Positions 17,594 through 26,584 of a stretch of 64,000 nt of DNA are shown piece after piece. Position numbers and translations under genes: made by a program. Positions within the stretch are counted from its first letter, which is position 1. Each line of letters begins with the position of its first letter. The notes under the pieces are model-generated. The model was not told the DNA's origin and made no database searches. It saw only the letters and a list, made by a program, of their open reading frames with translations. Source of the DNA: an uncultured Clostridium sp. (GTDB lineage Bacteria; Bacillota; Clostridia; Clostridiales; Clostridiaceae); NCBI RefSeq assembly GCF_947036855.1, contig NZ_CAMQRY010000002.1, positions 1-64,000 of the forward strand, written 5' to 3'.

Positions 17594-19234
17594 TTGTTTA
17601 GTAAAAAATATAAATATAAGAAAAAAATAATTTGGATAAAACTAGGTGCGGTTATAATGTTTATGATACTAGGGTGTAGAACATTTTATGTGCAAAAAAA
17701 ATATAATCCTATGGTTGTTAATACAGAGTGGGATAATAGCATAGAAAAAGAGCATGTTGGAAATTATAATTATTTGTTGTTAGATAGGAATGGTAAAGAT
17801 TTAAATACTTACAAAAGAAAATATAAGGTTATAATTGATGGAAAAACTTTTTCAGCTAATGCAATGAATCAAAATTTAGATAACTTTATAAATTTTAATT
17901 ATATAATTAAAGAGGAAATTCCAAGTTTTGAAGCCAACTCTATTATGAATGAAGAACGAGTAACATATGATATATCTAAGAAAGCTTTTGAAAAAATAAG
18001 TTTATTATCAGATGTTAAAGGGATATATGCATATGAATATGATGAAATTGATAATTTAAATAATTGGAGCATAGAGAGTATGCTTATGAAGGACCGTGGA
18101 AGACATGTTTTTAAAAAAACAGATAATTATAAAAAAGACAAAGATTCATTAGAGGGGCAGATTGTGGAGGCTACGAAGGATAATAAGAATACTAATATTG
18201 TCTTTGAAAAAGATTTAGATGGTATATATAAACAAAAAGAATATGAGATTAATGAGAAAAATAAAAATATGGTATTAACATTAGATAAAGAATATCAAGA
18301 AATTGTTAGAAGTGTTTTGAATAAAGAGGAGTATAGTAAGTTTGATAATATAGGTGTAGCTATAGTTAAATCAAAAACTGGGGAAGTTTTAGCACTTGGA
18401 CAAAAAGATGACATTGAACCTAATATTGTAACAGGTGCAGGGGGAGGGGCTGGATATGAACCGGGATCTGTTTTTAAAGTAACAACACTGGCAGCTGCTA
18501 TGGAATATAATAATGTGAAATTGTCAGATATAAAAGAATGTAATGGGATGATATGTAGAGAAGAACTTATACATGGTAAAATAAATATTCAAAAAGCTAT
18601 GGAAGTATCATGTAATGATATTTTTGCGAAACTTGGGGCTGAAGTTGGTTTGGAGAAATTACAAAATTTTGCAATAAATCAGGGTTATTTTGATAAAGTT
18701 TTAAATTTAGATACAAATACAGGTATGGAAGGCAAAGGGGATGGTGGGAATTTAGAACTTGCAGGGGGAGAAGTTGGAATAGGTCAAAGTATTTTATCTA
18801 CACCTATGCAGGTTGTAGGAAGTTTATCAACTATAATGAATGATGGTGAGTATATAAAACCATATATATTAAAAGAGTTTGAAAATACAAATGGTGATGT
18901 TGTTAAAGAATTTGATACACAAAAAGAAGAGTTGATTAGTAAAGAAACAGCTGAGGCAATAAGAGTGCTATTAAGAGATTGTGTTGATTCAGGTTCAGGG
19001 ATTAGAGCAAAAATAGAAGGTGTTGAAATTGGTGGAAAAACTGGAACAACACAGTCAGGTAAAGAATCACATGGATGGTTTCTTGGATATTTTGAGCTTG
19101 ATGGAGAGTTTTATAATATGGTTGTTTTTCTTCCAAATATAAATGAAAAAGAAGAAAACGGTGTTGACCTTGGTGGTGGAAATACAGCAGCACCAATATT
19201 TAAAGATATAGTTTTAGAACTTCTAAAAAAATAA
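17594..19234 (+). CDS. Class B penicillin-binding protein (transpeptidase)
   Basis: A 546-residue protein with a basic N-terminus, one membrane anchor (about residues 12-30) and a C-terminal transpeptidase domain. The active-site serine is S292 in SVFK, the second motif is SCN (339-341) and the third is KTG (482-484). It has no PASTA domain, and its N-terminal module is short. Its place between udk and sigK suggests a sporulation role like SpoVD, but a division role (FtsI) cannot be excluded. The TTG start is forced: the next start codon lies inside the membrane helix. Confidence 0.9.
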   Translation: MFSKKYKYKKKIIWIKLGAVIMFMILGCRTFYVQKKYNPMVVNTEWDNSIEKEHVGNYNYLLLDRNGKDLNTYKRKYKVIIDGKTFSANAMNQNLDNFINFNYIIKEEIPSFEANSIMNEERVTYDISKKAFEKISLLSDVKGIYAYEYDEIDNLNNWSIESMLMKDRGRHVFKKTDNYKKDKDSLEGQIVEATKDNKNTNIVFEKDLDGIYKQKEYEINEKNKNMVLTLDKEYQEIVRSVLNKEEYSKFDNIGVAIVKSKTGEVLALGQKDDIEPNIVTGAGGGAGYEPGSVFKVTTLAAAMEYNNVKLSDIKECNGMICREELIHGKINIQKAMEVSCNDIFAKLGAEVGLEKLQNFAINQGYFDKVLNLDTNTGMEGKGDGGNLELAGGEVGIGQSILSTPMQVVGSLSTIMNDGEYIKPYILKEFENTNGDVVKEFDTQKEELISKETAEAIRVLLRDCVDSGSGIRAKIEGVEIGGKTGTTQSGKESHGWFLGYFELDGEFYNMVVFLPNINEKEENGVDLGGGNTAAPIFKDIVLELLKK

Positions 19235-19246
19235 ATTTAAAAGTAA

Positions 19247-19275
19247 GAAATTTTTAACGTTAATAATCATATACT
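19247..19275 (+). promoter_or_regulatory. Sigma E-type promoter candidate for sigK
   Basis: GAAATTT, a 14-bp spacer and CATATACT. The -10 matches the B. subtilis sigma E consensus CATACAnT at all but one defined position; the -35 matches 5 of 7. It lies 30 bp before the sigK start, which fits known sigma E control of sigK. Confidence 0.5.
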
Positions 19276-19304
19276 GTAATAAGCGATATTAGGAGGAATT
19301 AAAA

Positions 19305-20003
19305 TTGTTTATGTTGCAACATATAGTTAGTGTGATTAGTAGCAATATATTTTTTACAGGGTATGTTACAGGAAATACAACATTTCCCAAACCATTAAAT
19401 GAAAAGGAGGAGGAGTTTTATTTAATGGAGTTTCAAGGAGGGAATGTAGAAGCTAAAAGTGTTTTGATTGAAAGAAACTTAAGACTTGTAGCGCATATAG
19501 TTAAAAAATATTCATATCCTAATAAAGATATAGATGATCTTATATCAATAGGTACGGTAGGTTTGATTAAAGCAATAGAGTCATTTAATTTAGGGAAAGG
19601 TACAAGGCTTGCTACATATGCAGCTCGATGTATAGAAAATGAAATATTAATGCTCTTTAGGAATACTAAGAAAACTAAAGGTGAGGTATATTTGCAAGAT
19701 CCAATAGGAGTAGATAAAGAGGGTAATGAGATTTGTCTTATTGATGTTTTGAGCAGTGAGGGAGATTCTGTACTTGAAGCGGTTGAAAATAGATTACAAG
19801 TAAAAGCTTTATATAGTAAAATGAAGCTTGTTTTAACAGATAGGGAGAAAGAAATATTAGAAATGAGATATGGACTTCTAGATGGAGATGTTAAGACACA
19901 AAGAGAAATTGCTTTAATACTTGGAATATCACGCTCTTATGTATCGAGAATAGAAAAAAAAGCATTGAAAAAATTATTAAAAGAGTTTAATTTACAAAAA
20001 TAG
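19305..20003 (+). CDS. sigK: RNA polymerase sporulation sigma factor pro-sigma K
   Basis: A 232-residue sigma-70 factor for late mother-cell genes. Region 2 is at about 62-130 (NLRLVAHIVKKYSYPNKDIDDLISIGTVGLIKA, shown here by its ends NLRLVAHIVKKY and LISIGTVGLIKA); region 4 has the HTH TQREIALILGISRSYVSRIEK. The hydrophobic N-terminus (residues 1-19) followed by YVTGNTTFPKPL resembles the B. subtilis pro-sequence, with cleavage likely before Y20. The gene is continuous, with no skin element. TTG 19305 is favoured over ATG 19311 because it lies 8 nt from AGGAGG. Confidence 0.95.
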   Translation: MFMLQHIVSVISSNIFFTGYVTGNTTFPKPLNEKEEEFYLMEFQGGNVEAKSVLIERNLRLVAHIVKKYSYPNKDIDDLISIGTVGLIKAIESFNLGKGTRLATYAARCIENEILMLFRNTKKTKGEVYLQDPIGVDKEGNEICLIDVLSSEGDSVLEAVENRLQVKALYSKMKLVLTDREKEILEMRYGLLDGDVKTQREIALILGISRSYVSRIEKKALKKLLKEFNLQK

Positions 20004-20030
20004 ATTTCAAATTTTAATACCCTAAAATCC

Positions 20031-20059
20031 TAGCAATTAATTTAGTTTTGGTTTATAAT
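20031..20059 (+). promoter_or_regulatory. Promoter candidate for pilT
   Basis: TAGCAA, 17-bp spacer and TATAAT (20054-20059), about 120 bp before the pilT start. The -10 is perfect and the -35 weak. Confidence 0.4.
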
Positions 20060-20105
20060 TTATTGTAGAATAAGTTTATTTAAACTATGGTTAAGAATGG
20101 GTTTT

Positions 20106-20138
20106 AAGAATTGCTTGTTTAGAAAATAGGCAGTTCTT
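20106..20138 (+). other. Hairpin in the sigK-pilT gap
   Basis: Arms AAGAATTGC and GCAGTTCTT pair over 9 bp with a 15-nt loop, followed by ATTTTAAG. It is either a weak terminator or a pilT leader structure. It does not resemble the c-di-GMP riboswitch classes I know. Confidence 0.4.
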
Positions 20139-20179
20139 ATTTTAAGATTAAGGGAATATTAAAATTTTGGAGGTTTATA

Positions 20180-21232
20180 ATGTTTGATTTAAATGAGTTA
20201 TTAAAATTAACGGTAGAAGAGAAAGCTTCAGATTTGCATTTAACAGTTGGAATGCAGCCGGCTATTAGAATAAATGGTAGTTTAAGAAAAATTGGTCAAG
20301 AGGTTTTAAAACCAACAGATACAGAAAATTTTGCAAGACAAATATTAGAAGAAAGATATGATGCTTATGAGAAAGAGGGAGAATATGATACATCATACTC
20401 AGCACAAGGAATGGGAAGATTCAGGGTTAATGTTTTTAAGCAAAGAAGTAGTACAGCACTTGCTATAAGGGTTATAACTTTAAAGATACCAACACTTGAT
20501 GAACTTAATCATCCAAGCATTTTAAAAGATTTAACAACTAAAAAAAGAGGATTAGTTCTTGTAACAGGACCAACAGGTAGTGGTAAGAGTACAACTTTAG
20601 CAGCTATGATAAATGAGATTAATAGTACTAGAGATGCTCATATAATAACACTTGAGGATCCTATAGAATATCTTCATAAACATAATAAATGCATAGTAAA
20701 TCAAAGAGAAGTAGGTAAAGATACTATAAGTTATGAAAGAGCATTAAAGTCAGTATTAAGAGAAGATCCAGATGTTATACTTGTTGGAGAGATGAGAGAT
20801 CTTGAAACTATATCAATAGCTATAACAGCTGCTGAAACTGGTCACTTAGTATTTTCTACTCTTCATACAATAGGTGCTTCTAAAACTATTGATAGAATTA
20901 TAGATGTATTCCCACCTCATCAACAACAACAGATAAAAGTACAATTATCAACTGTACTTCAAGGGATTATATCACAACAACTAGTTCCTACAATTGAAGG
21001 TAGTAGAACAGCGGCGCTTGAAGTAATGATTTCAACACCTGCAATACAAAACCTTGTTAGAGAAGGTAAGACACATCAGATAGATTCATCAGTTCAAACT
21101 GGAAGTAAGTATGGTATGAAAACTATGGATATGGCGTTAGCAGAACTTTATAAGAAAAGACTTATTACATCTGATACAGCTACAAGTTTTTCAGTTGACA
21201 GAGATATGTTAAGTAGAATGATATTATATTAA
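20180..21232 (+). CDS. pilT: PilT-type twitching/retraction ATPase
   Basis: A 350-residue hexameric secretion-superfamily ATPase. Walker A is GPTGSGKSTTLAAM, the Asp box is LEDPIEYLH, Walker B lies in DPDVILVGEMRD and the His box is HLVFSTLHT. PilT powers type IV pilus retraction. No other pilus gene is in the window. A lone pilT beside ftsA/ftsZ recurs in Clostridium, so it may serve pili encoded elsewhere. SD TTTGGAGG. Confidence 0.93.
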   Translation: MFDLNELLKLTVEEKASDLHLTVGMQPAIRINGSLRKIGQEVLKPTDTENFARQILEERYDAYEKEGEYDTSYSAQGMGRFRVNVFKQRSSTALAIRVITLKIPTLDELNHPSILKDLTTKKRGLVLVTGPTGSGKSTTLAAMINEINSTRDAHIITLEDPIEYLHKHNKCIVNQREVGKDTISYERALKSVLREDPDVILVGEMRDLETISIAITAAETGHLVFSTLHTIGASKTIDRIIDVFPPHQQQQIKVQLSTVLQGIISQQLVPTIEGSRTAALEVMISTPAIQNLVREGKTHQIDSSVQTGSKYGMKTMDMALAELYKKRLITSDTATSFSVDRDMLSRMILY

Positions 21233-21238
21233 AATTAT

Positions 21239-21256
21239 GCCAAGTTTAAACTTGGC
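21239..21256 (+). terminator. Palindromic hairpin after pilT
   Basis: An 18-bp perfect palindrome, GCCAAGTTT/AAACTTGGC, lies 6 bp after the pilT stop and just before the ftsA SD. The T run is interrupted (TTAATATT), so termination would be partial. Confidence 0.55.
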
Positions 21257-21281
21257 TTAATATTAATTAGGAGGTAACAAA

Positions 21282-22535
21282 ATGAACGAGAAGTTAGTTG
21301 CCTTAAGTATAGAAAGTAAAAATATTTCAGGTGCTATTGGAACAGAGATAAATGGAGAGTTTGAAATAGTTGATACTATAACAAAAGTTTCTAATGGAAT
21401 AAGTAAATGTAAGGTAGTAGATAAAAAGCTACTTACTGAATCAATATTGGATGTTTTAGAAGAATTATCACATAGAAATTCGGAAAGAATAGATTCAGTA
21501 TATTTATCTATTGGGACAGAACATACAAATGTTAAGTGTAATAAAGGAGTTTTCCTATTAGACAATGCACAGAGTGTTGTGAGTAAGAAAGAAGTTTTAA
21601 GTGCTTACATGGATGGACAAAGTATCACTAAAGATAGTGGTGAGTACATATTTGATAGTATAATAAGAAATATTTATTTAGATGGTCAAATGGTATTAGA
21701 TAGTCCTATAGAAAAAAATGCATTGTCAATTGAGATAGATTTAGATATTATTGCTACTGAAAAAGAGTATTTAAATGATATACAGGATATATTTAATAGT
21801 ATAGGTTGTAAAATAAATGGATTTATTTTAGGGCTAAACGCTTTAAAAGATTTGTTTAGTGCCGATAATATAAATAGTGGTCCAGAACTTTTTATAGACT
21901 TTGGTGATGAAAAAACAGATTTTATATATTATGAAAATAATAGAATTAATGACATGAAGAGTATAGAACTTGGTGGAGTTAACATAATAAAAGATTTGTC
22001 ATTTATAACTAAGTTTGATGAAGAAGTTTTAGATACAATAAAAACAGAGTATGCGCCAAAGTATGATACATTAAGAAGAGAGTTTTCTAAGATAACGCAT
22101 AATGATGTTAATATTGATTCTGTATTGTTTTATGATGTTATAAATGCCAGAATTGAAGAGATTCTTAGCTATATAAGGAAATATGCAGAGGAAAAAAACA
22201 TTTATGATGGTATGACTAAAGTAACTGTTTTTGGTGATAGCATATGTTTGTTTGAGAACATAGAAGTTTTAATTGAGGAAGTTTTACAGAAAAAAACCAA
22301 AGTTTTTACAAAAAATGATATTAAAGTCGAAAATTCTTCAATAATTACGTCGATTGCTATTGTTAAAGAGGTATATGATAGGTTAAAATTAATAGGTAAA
22401 GATATAATTATATATATTCCAGAAGAAGTGAAAGATATAATTGTTGAAGAGGATAAAATTTCAAATGAAGATGTTAAAGAAGTAAAGAAAAAAGGATTAT
22501 CTAAAGTATTGAGATTTTTAGGGGATATTTTTTAA
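21282..22535 (+). CDS. ftsA: Divergent FtsA-like cell division protein
   Basis: A 417-residue actin-fold protein immediately before ftsZ. Features still seen are an N-terminal beta strand ([16 protein letters not shown]), an SHS2-like segment, a phosphate-2-like [16 protein letters not shown], an adenosine-like [18 protein letters not shown] and a C-terminal amphipathic helix ([13 protein letters not shown]) like the FtsA membrane anchor. The nucleotide motifs are weaker than in standard FtsA: D-x-G-x-x-T-D is kept, but the final GG pair is missing. The expected role is tethering FtsZ to the membrane. PilM is the main alternative; the position before ftsZ favours FtsA. Confidence 0.75.
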   Translation: MNEKLVALSIESKNISGAIGTEINGEFEIVDTITKVSNGISKCKVVDKKLLTESILDVLEELSHRNSERIDSVYLSIGTEHTNVKCNKGVFLLDNAQSVVSKKEVLSAYMDGQSITKDSGEYIFDSIIRNIYLDGQMVLDSPIEKNALSIEIDLDIIATEKEYLNDIQDIFNSIGCKINGFILGLNALKDLFSADNINSGPELFIDFGDEKTDFIYYENNRINDMKSIELGGVNIIKDLSFITKFDEEVLDTIKTEYAPKYDTLRREFSKITHNDVNIDSVLFYDVINARIEEILSYIRKYAEEKNIYDGMTKVTVFGDSICLFENIEVLIEEVLQKKTKVFTKNDIKVENSSIITSIAIVKEVYDRLKLIGKDIIIYIPEEVKDIIVEEDKISNEDVKEVKKKGLSKVLRFLGDIF

Positions 22536-22548
22536 AGGAGGAGTTATT

Positions 22549-23664
22549 TTGTTAGATTTTGATGTAGATATGCAAGATTTTACTAATATAAAAGTAATTG
22601 GTTGTGGAGGTGGTGGAAGTAACGCTGTTAATAGAATGATAATGGAAGGTCTTAAAGACGTAGAATTTATAGCTATTAATACTGATAAACAAGCGTTAAT
22701 GCTTTCACATGCAACACATAAGATTCAAATTGGAGATAAGCTTACAAAAGGCTTAGGTGCCGGAGCTGATCCAGAGATAGGGAAAAAAGCTGCTGAAGAA
22801 AGTTTAGAAGAGATAACAGAGTCTATAAAAGGCGCTGATATGGTATTTATTACTGCTGGTATGGGTGGTGGTACTGGAACAGGTGCTGCACCAGTAGTTG
22901 CTGAAGTAGCTAAATCAATGGGAGTATTAACTGTTGGAATAGTAACAAAACCATTCCCATTTGAAGGTAGAAGAAGAATGAAACATGCTGAAATGGGAAT
23001 TGAGAATTTAAAGGCTAAAGTTGATACTTTAGTTACAATTCCAAATGAGAGACTTTTAAGTATGGTTGATAAGAAAACAACTTTACTTGATTCTTTCAAA
23101 AAAGCAGATGATGTTTTAAGACAAGGTGTACAAGGTATATCAGACCTTATAACAAATCCTGGATTAATCAACCTTGATTTTGCTGATGTTAGATCAGTAA
23201 TGGTTGATAAAGGTCTTGCTCATATGGGTATAGGTAAAGGTACAGGAGATACTAGAGCGAAGGATGCAGCTGAAGAGGCTATTTCTTCACCATTATTAGA
23301 AACATCTATAACAGGTGCAACAGGAGTTCTTATAAATATTACAGGTGGACCAGATTTAAGTCTATTTGAAATAAATGAAGCTTCTGAAATAGTTCAGGAA
23401 TCAGCAGATCCAGATGCAAATATAATATTTGGTACTGCAATAGATGAATCACTTAAAGAAAATATAAGAATTACTGTTATAGCAACAGGGTTTGATAAAG
23501 AAACAAATAAACTTGCTGCGGCCAAGAAAATTGAAAAAACAGTAATTATAGCTAAGCAAACTGAAGAGTTACAGCCAGAAGTTGCAGTAGCTAAAGAAGA
23601 AAGTAATGAGGATGAAGATTTAAGTATCCCATCATTCTTAAGAAAAAATAATAGAAGATTTTAA
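22549..23664 (+). CDS. ftsZ: Cell division GTPase FtsZ
   Basis: A 371-residue tubulin homologue that forms the division ring. The tubulin signature GGGTGTG is at residues 106-112. The N-terminal nucleotide motif is [16 protein letters not shown] and the T7 loop is around [11 protein letters not shown]. The conserved C-terminal peptide [12 protein letters not shown] binds FtsA and other partners. TTG start with the SD AAAGGAGGAG. It directly follows the FtsA-like gene and ends in a strong terminator. Confidence 0.98.
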   Translation: MLDFDVDMQDFTNIKVIGCGGGGSNAVNRMIMEGLKDVEFIAINTDKQALMLSHATHKIQIGDKLTKGLGAGADPEIGKKAAEESLEEITESIKGADMVFITAGMGGGTGTGAAPVVAEVAKSMGVLTVGIVTKPFPFEGRRRMKHAEMGIENLKAKVDTLVTIPNERLLSMVDKKTTLLDSFKKADDVLRQGVQGISDLITNPGLINLDFADVRSVMVDKGLAHMGIGKGTGDTRAKDAAEEAISSPLLETSITGATGVLINITGGPDLSLFEINEASEIVQESADPDANIIFGTAIDESLKENIRITVIATGFDKETNKLAAAKKIEKTVIIAKQTEELQPEVAVAKEESNEDEDLSIPSFLRKNNRRF

Positions 23665-23669
23665 ATAGT

Positions 23670-23702
23670 AAAGAGCACTCGAATAAGAGTGCTCTTTTTT
23701 TT
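23670..23702 (+). terminator. Intrinsic terminator after ftsZ
   Basis: Stem AAAGAGCACTC/GAGTGCTCTTT around GAATAA with eight T following: a strong canonical terminator. Confidence 0.92.
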
Positions 23703-23714
23703 GTTGATATTTTT

Positions 23715-23775
23715 AGAAAAAAGAAGAAAAAAGAGGGAAAAGAAGATAAGGAGGGAAAAAAAGAAGAAAAAAAAA
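23715..23775 (+). other. Polypurine tract upstream of spoIIGA
   Basis: Sixty-one bases contain only A and G except one T at 23747. The tract lies between the ftsZ terminator and the spoIIG promoter. It encodes no gene. Such A-rich tracts can act as UP elements, bend DNA or form triplexes; which applies is unknown. Confidence 0.85.
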
Positions 23776-23794
23776 CACTTATAAAAGATTTATT

Positions 23795-23827
23795 ATGACA
23801 AAATTTTAACTGTTTAAGTCTTATAAT
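23795..23827 (+). promoter_or_regulatory. spoIIG-type promoter with long spacer and Spo0A-box-like sites
   Basis: A -35-like ATGACA (23795-23800) and a perfect -10 TATAAT (23822-23827) are separated by 21 bp. The B. subtilis spoIIG promoter is known for a 22-bp spacer and activation by Spo0A~P. TGACAAA (23796-23802) and TGTTTAA (23811-23817) resemble the 0A box TGTCGAA with two mismatches each. Confidence 0.55.
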
Positions 23828-23847
23828 AAAAACAAGGAGTTGATGCT

Positions 23848-24657
23848 ATGATTGTATACTTAGATGTATTACTGATAGAAAATTTTTTGATAAATTTTTT
23901 TTTGATTGTAGTTACTATACAATTATTAAGATATAAGTTTAGGTATAGAATGCTAGTTTTAGCAAGTGGGGTTGGAAGCTTATATACATTAACGCTTTTT
24001 TTTGATGGACTAGCTATATTTACTAATATTATATTTAAAATTTTTGTTGTAATCATAATGCTAAAAATTTCCTTGCCGAAAAAAGAAATTTTTACAATTA
24101 TGAAAGGCGTTTTAGTATTTTTTTTAGTATCAATAGGTTTTTCAGGATTTTGTTTTTTATTTGCAATGGCAGAAAATCCATATAATATAACAGGAGTATT
24201 TACTATAAATAATTATTCAAGTAAAGTATTGCTTTTTTCAGCAATGTTACTTTACTTAACTTCTTATAGATTATACTTATATATAAAAAATAAGGGTATT
24301 GTAAATAATTTTATTTGGGATATAGAATTTATATTAAATGGGAATAAATTTTATGCTAATGGATTTTTAGATACAGGAAATGAACTTGTAGAACCAGTAA
24401 CGTTATTACCAGTCATAATTATAGAGAGAAGAATTTGTGATTTTACTATTTTAAATGAAGAAGATAGCTTTAGAATTCCTTATAAATTAGTGAATGGAAG
24501 TAGTAATGTGATAAAAGGTGTAAAGGTTACTGATATCATAATGAAATCAAATATTAAAGATGAAGAAAAAAAAATAGATGCAATAATTGCTTTGTGTGAT
24601 ACAAAACTTAGTGCAGATGGAGAGTTTAATGCCTTATTATCAAGGGCAGTACTGTAG
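23848..24657 (+). CDS. spoIIGA: Sigma E-processing aspartic protease SpoIIGA
   Basis: A 269-residue membrane protease that cleaves pro-sigma E after a signal from the forespore (SpoIIR). The N-terminal half has about five membrane helices ([18 protein letters not shown] is the standard start). The C-terminal half carries the aspartic protease motif FLDTGNEL with D175. It is shorter than B. subtilis SpoIIGA (309 residues), mainly at the C-terminus. The stop lies 8 bp before the sigE start. SD AAGGAGTTGATG. Confidence 0.94.
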   Translation: MIVYLDVLLIENFLINFFLIVVTIQLLRYKFRYRMLVLASGVGSLYTLTLFFDGLAIFTNIIFKIFVVIIMLKISLPKKEIFTIMKGVLVFFLVSIGFSGFCFLFAMAENPYNITGVFTINNYSSKVLLFSAMLLYLTSYRLYLYIKNKGIVNNFIWDIEFILNGNKFYANGFLDTGNELVEPVTLLPVIIIERRICDFTILNEEDSFRIPYKLVNGSSNVIKGVKVTDIIMKSNIKDEEKKIDAIIALCDTKLSADGEFNALLSRAVL

Positions 24658-24665
24658 GAGGGGAA

Positions 24666-25373
24666 ATGAAAAGATTACAACTATTATTAAACAAAGTTTT
24701 TAGCAAATTTAAAATATTTTTTAAAAGAGTTTATTATGTCGGAGGAAGTGATGTATTACCAGCTCCACTTACAAAGGCAGAAGAAGAAAAATTAATGATT
24801 AAATTAACAGAGGGTGATGAGAGCATTAGAACAACATTAATAGAGCGGAATTTAAGGCTTGTAGTATATATTGCTAGAAAGTTTGAGAATACTGGTGTTG
24901 GTGTTGAAGATTTAATATCAGTTGGGACTATAGGACTTATAAAAGCTGTTAATACATTTAATCCAGAAAAAAACATAAAACTTGCAACTTATGCATCAAG
25001 ATGTATTGAAAATGAAATTCTTATGTATCTTAGAAAAAACAATAAGGTTAAAGCAGAAATATCATTTTATGAACCTTTAAATATAGATTGGGATGGAAAT
25101 GAACTTTTACTATCTGATATACTTGGGACAGAAAATGATATAGTTTATAATCTTATTGAGAATGAAGTTGATAGACAACTTTTAGTTGTAGCTATGGAAC
25201 ATTTGACTAAAAGGGAACAAGAGATAATAAAACTTAGGTTTGGTCTTTATGGTGTTAAGGAAAAAACACAAAAAGAAGTTGCAGATATGCTAGGGATTTC
25301 ACAGTCTTATATTTCAAGACTTGAGAAGAAAATAATAAAGAGATTAAAAAAAGAAATTAGTAAAATGGTATAA
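24666..25373 (+). CDS. sigE: Sporulation sigma factor pro-sigma E
   Basis: A 235-residue sigma-70 factor for early mother-cell genes. The N-terminal pro-sequence of about 25 residues is amphipathic and basic ([19 protein letters not shown]), followed by [15 protein letters not shown], where SpoIIGA should cleave. Region 2 is [12 protein letters not shown]...[12 protein letters not shown] and region 4 is [21 protein letters not shown]. Overlapping its stop codon is a promoter for sigG. It is cotranscribed with spoIIGA. Confidence 0.96.
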   Translation: MKRLQLLLNKVFSKFKIFFKRVYYVGGSDVLPAPLTKAEEEKLMIKLTEGDESIRTTLIERNLRLVVYIARKFENTGVGVEDLISVGTIGLIKAVNTFNPEKNIKLATYASRCIENEILMYLRKNNKVKAEISFYEPLNIDWDGNELLLSDILGTENDIVYNLIENEVDRQLLVVAMEHLTKREQEIIKLRFGLYGVKEKTQKEVADMLGISQSYISRLEKKIIKRLKKEISKMV

Positions 25374-25396
25374 AAATAAACTCTTTTGGGGATAAT
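25368..25396 (+). promoter_or_regulatory. Sigma F-type promoter for sigG
   Basis: GTATA (25368-25372), a 15-bp spacer and GGGGATAAT (25388-25396). This meets the sigma F consensus GYATA-N15-GGnnAnAnT at every defined position. The -35 overlaps the sigE stop codon. It agrees with known forespore-specific transcription of sigG. Confidence 0.8.
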
Positions 25397-25440
25397 TTAA
25401 ATGCACTAGGTAATTACTTCAGAGGGGTTGATTTTTAACT

Positions 25441-26214
25441 ATGATGATGAATAAGGTAGAGATTTGTGGTGTAAACACAGCAAAATTACCGATACTTAAA
25501 GAAAAAGAGATGAAAGAACTCCTTTTAAAAATAAAAAAAGGAGATTTACATTCAAGAGAAACGTTTATACAAGGAAATTTACGATTGGTATTAAGTGTTA
25601 TAAAAAGATTTAACAATAGAGGAGAAAATGTTGATGATTTATTTCAAGTAGGTTGTATAGGACTTATGAAATCAATTGATAATTTTGATTTATCTCATAA
25701 TGTAAAATTTTCTACTTATGCTGTTCCTATGATAATAGGGGAGATAAGAAGATATTTAAGAGATAATAATTCTATAAGAGTTAGTAGATCGTTAAGAGAT
25801 ATAGCTTATAAAGCACTAATTGTTAGAGATAGACTTATCAATGATAATAATAAAGAACCAACAGTATCTGAAATAGCAAAAGAGTTAGAAATTCCAAGAG
25901 CTGATGTGGTATTTGCACTTGATGCAATACAGGATCCAGTATCATTATTTGAGCCAATATATCATGATGGTGGAGATGCAATATATGTTGTTGACCAAAT
26001 TAGTGATGTTAAGAATCAAGATAAAATTTGGCTTGAAAATATATCTATAAAAGAGGCTATGAAAAGACTTAATGAACGGGAAAAACTTATAATTAATTTA
26101 AGGTTTTTTGCAGGAAGAACACAGATGGAAGTAGCTGATGAAATAGGAATATCACAAGCACAGGTTTCTAGACTTGAAAAAATTGCCTTAAAACATATGA
26201 AGAAATATGTGTAA
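25441..26214 (+). CDS. sigG: Forespore sporulation sigma factor sigma G
   Basis: A 257-residue sigma factor for late forespore genes. It begins near MNKVEICGVNTAKLPIL, which contains the conserved sigma G N-terminal region. Region 2 is NLRLVLSVIKRFNNRGENVDDLFQVG, here recognised by RFNNRGENVDDLFQVG; region 3 is YKALIVRDRLIN...ITVSEIAKEL-like; region 4 is TQMEVADEIGISQAQVSRLEK. Three ATGs in a row (25441, 25444, 25447) follow a rather distant AGAGGGG. The sigma F promoter lies 45 bp upstream. Confidence 0.96.
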   Translation: MMMNKVEICGVNTAKLPILKEKEMKELLLKIKKGDLHSRETFIQGNLRLVLSVIKRFNNRGENVDDLFQVGCIGLMKSIDNFDLSHNVKFSTYAVPMIIGEIRRYLRDNNSIRVSRSLRDIAYKALIVRDRLINDNNKEPTVSEIAKELEIPRADVVFALDAIQDPVSLFEPIYHDGGDAIYVVDQISDVKNQDKIWLENISIKEAMKRLNEREKLIINLRFFAGRTQMEVADEIGISQAQVSRLEKIALKHMKKYV

Positions 26215-26242
26215 TTTTTTTTAATTTAAGGGGGAGAGGGCT

Positions 26243-26518
26243 TTGGAGATAAATATGGAAGAGGAACGTTTATTTTCACTAAAAGATTTAAAAAATTTAG
26301 AGGTTATAGATATAAATGAAGGAAGAAAACTTGGTTATATTATAGATGTTAAAGTTGATTGTGATAATTATAAAGTTTTATCAGTAATCCTTCCAATGGA
26401 AAAAACATCTTGGTTTGGAAAGCAAGAAGTTATAGAAATTGATTGGGATGATGTAGTGAAGGTTGGTATAGAATGTATATTAGTTAATATAAGAGAAAAA
26501 ATATTTAGAGAAATATAG
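26243..26518 (+). CDS. PRC-barrel protein, YlmC/YmxH family
   Basis: A 91-residue single PRC-barrel protein (LFSLKDLKNLEVIDINEGRKLGYIIDVKVDCDNYK is recognised by LKNLEVIDINEGRKLGYI). In many Firmicutes a YlmC/YmxH gene follows sigG, as here. The family's role is unclear; sporulation links have been proposed from context. The start is TTG 26243 after GGGGGAGAGGG or ATG 26255; both are possible. Confidence 0.85.
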   Translation: MEINMEEERLFSLKDLKNLEVIDINEGRKLGYIIDVKVDCDNYKVLSVILPMEKTSWFGKQEVIEIDWDDVVKVGIECILVNIREKIFREI

Positions 26519-26584
26519 AAATTATATTAAAAAAATTGTATAATTAGTGTACATCTATAGTAAGTAGAAAGGTGTGGATTGATA

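Noticed and set aside
19305..20003. skin-type excision element in sigK
   Set aside because: The reading frame is continuous through regions 2 to 4 and no recombinase gene is nearby.
20004..20179. c-di-GMP riboswitch before pilT
   Set aside because: Neither class I nor class II conserved motifs can be found; only a simple hairpin is present.
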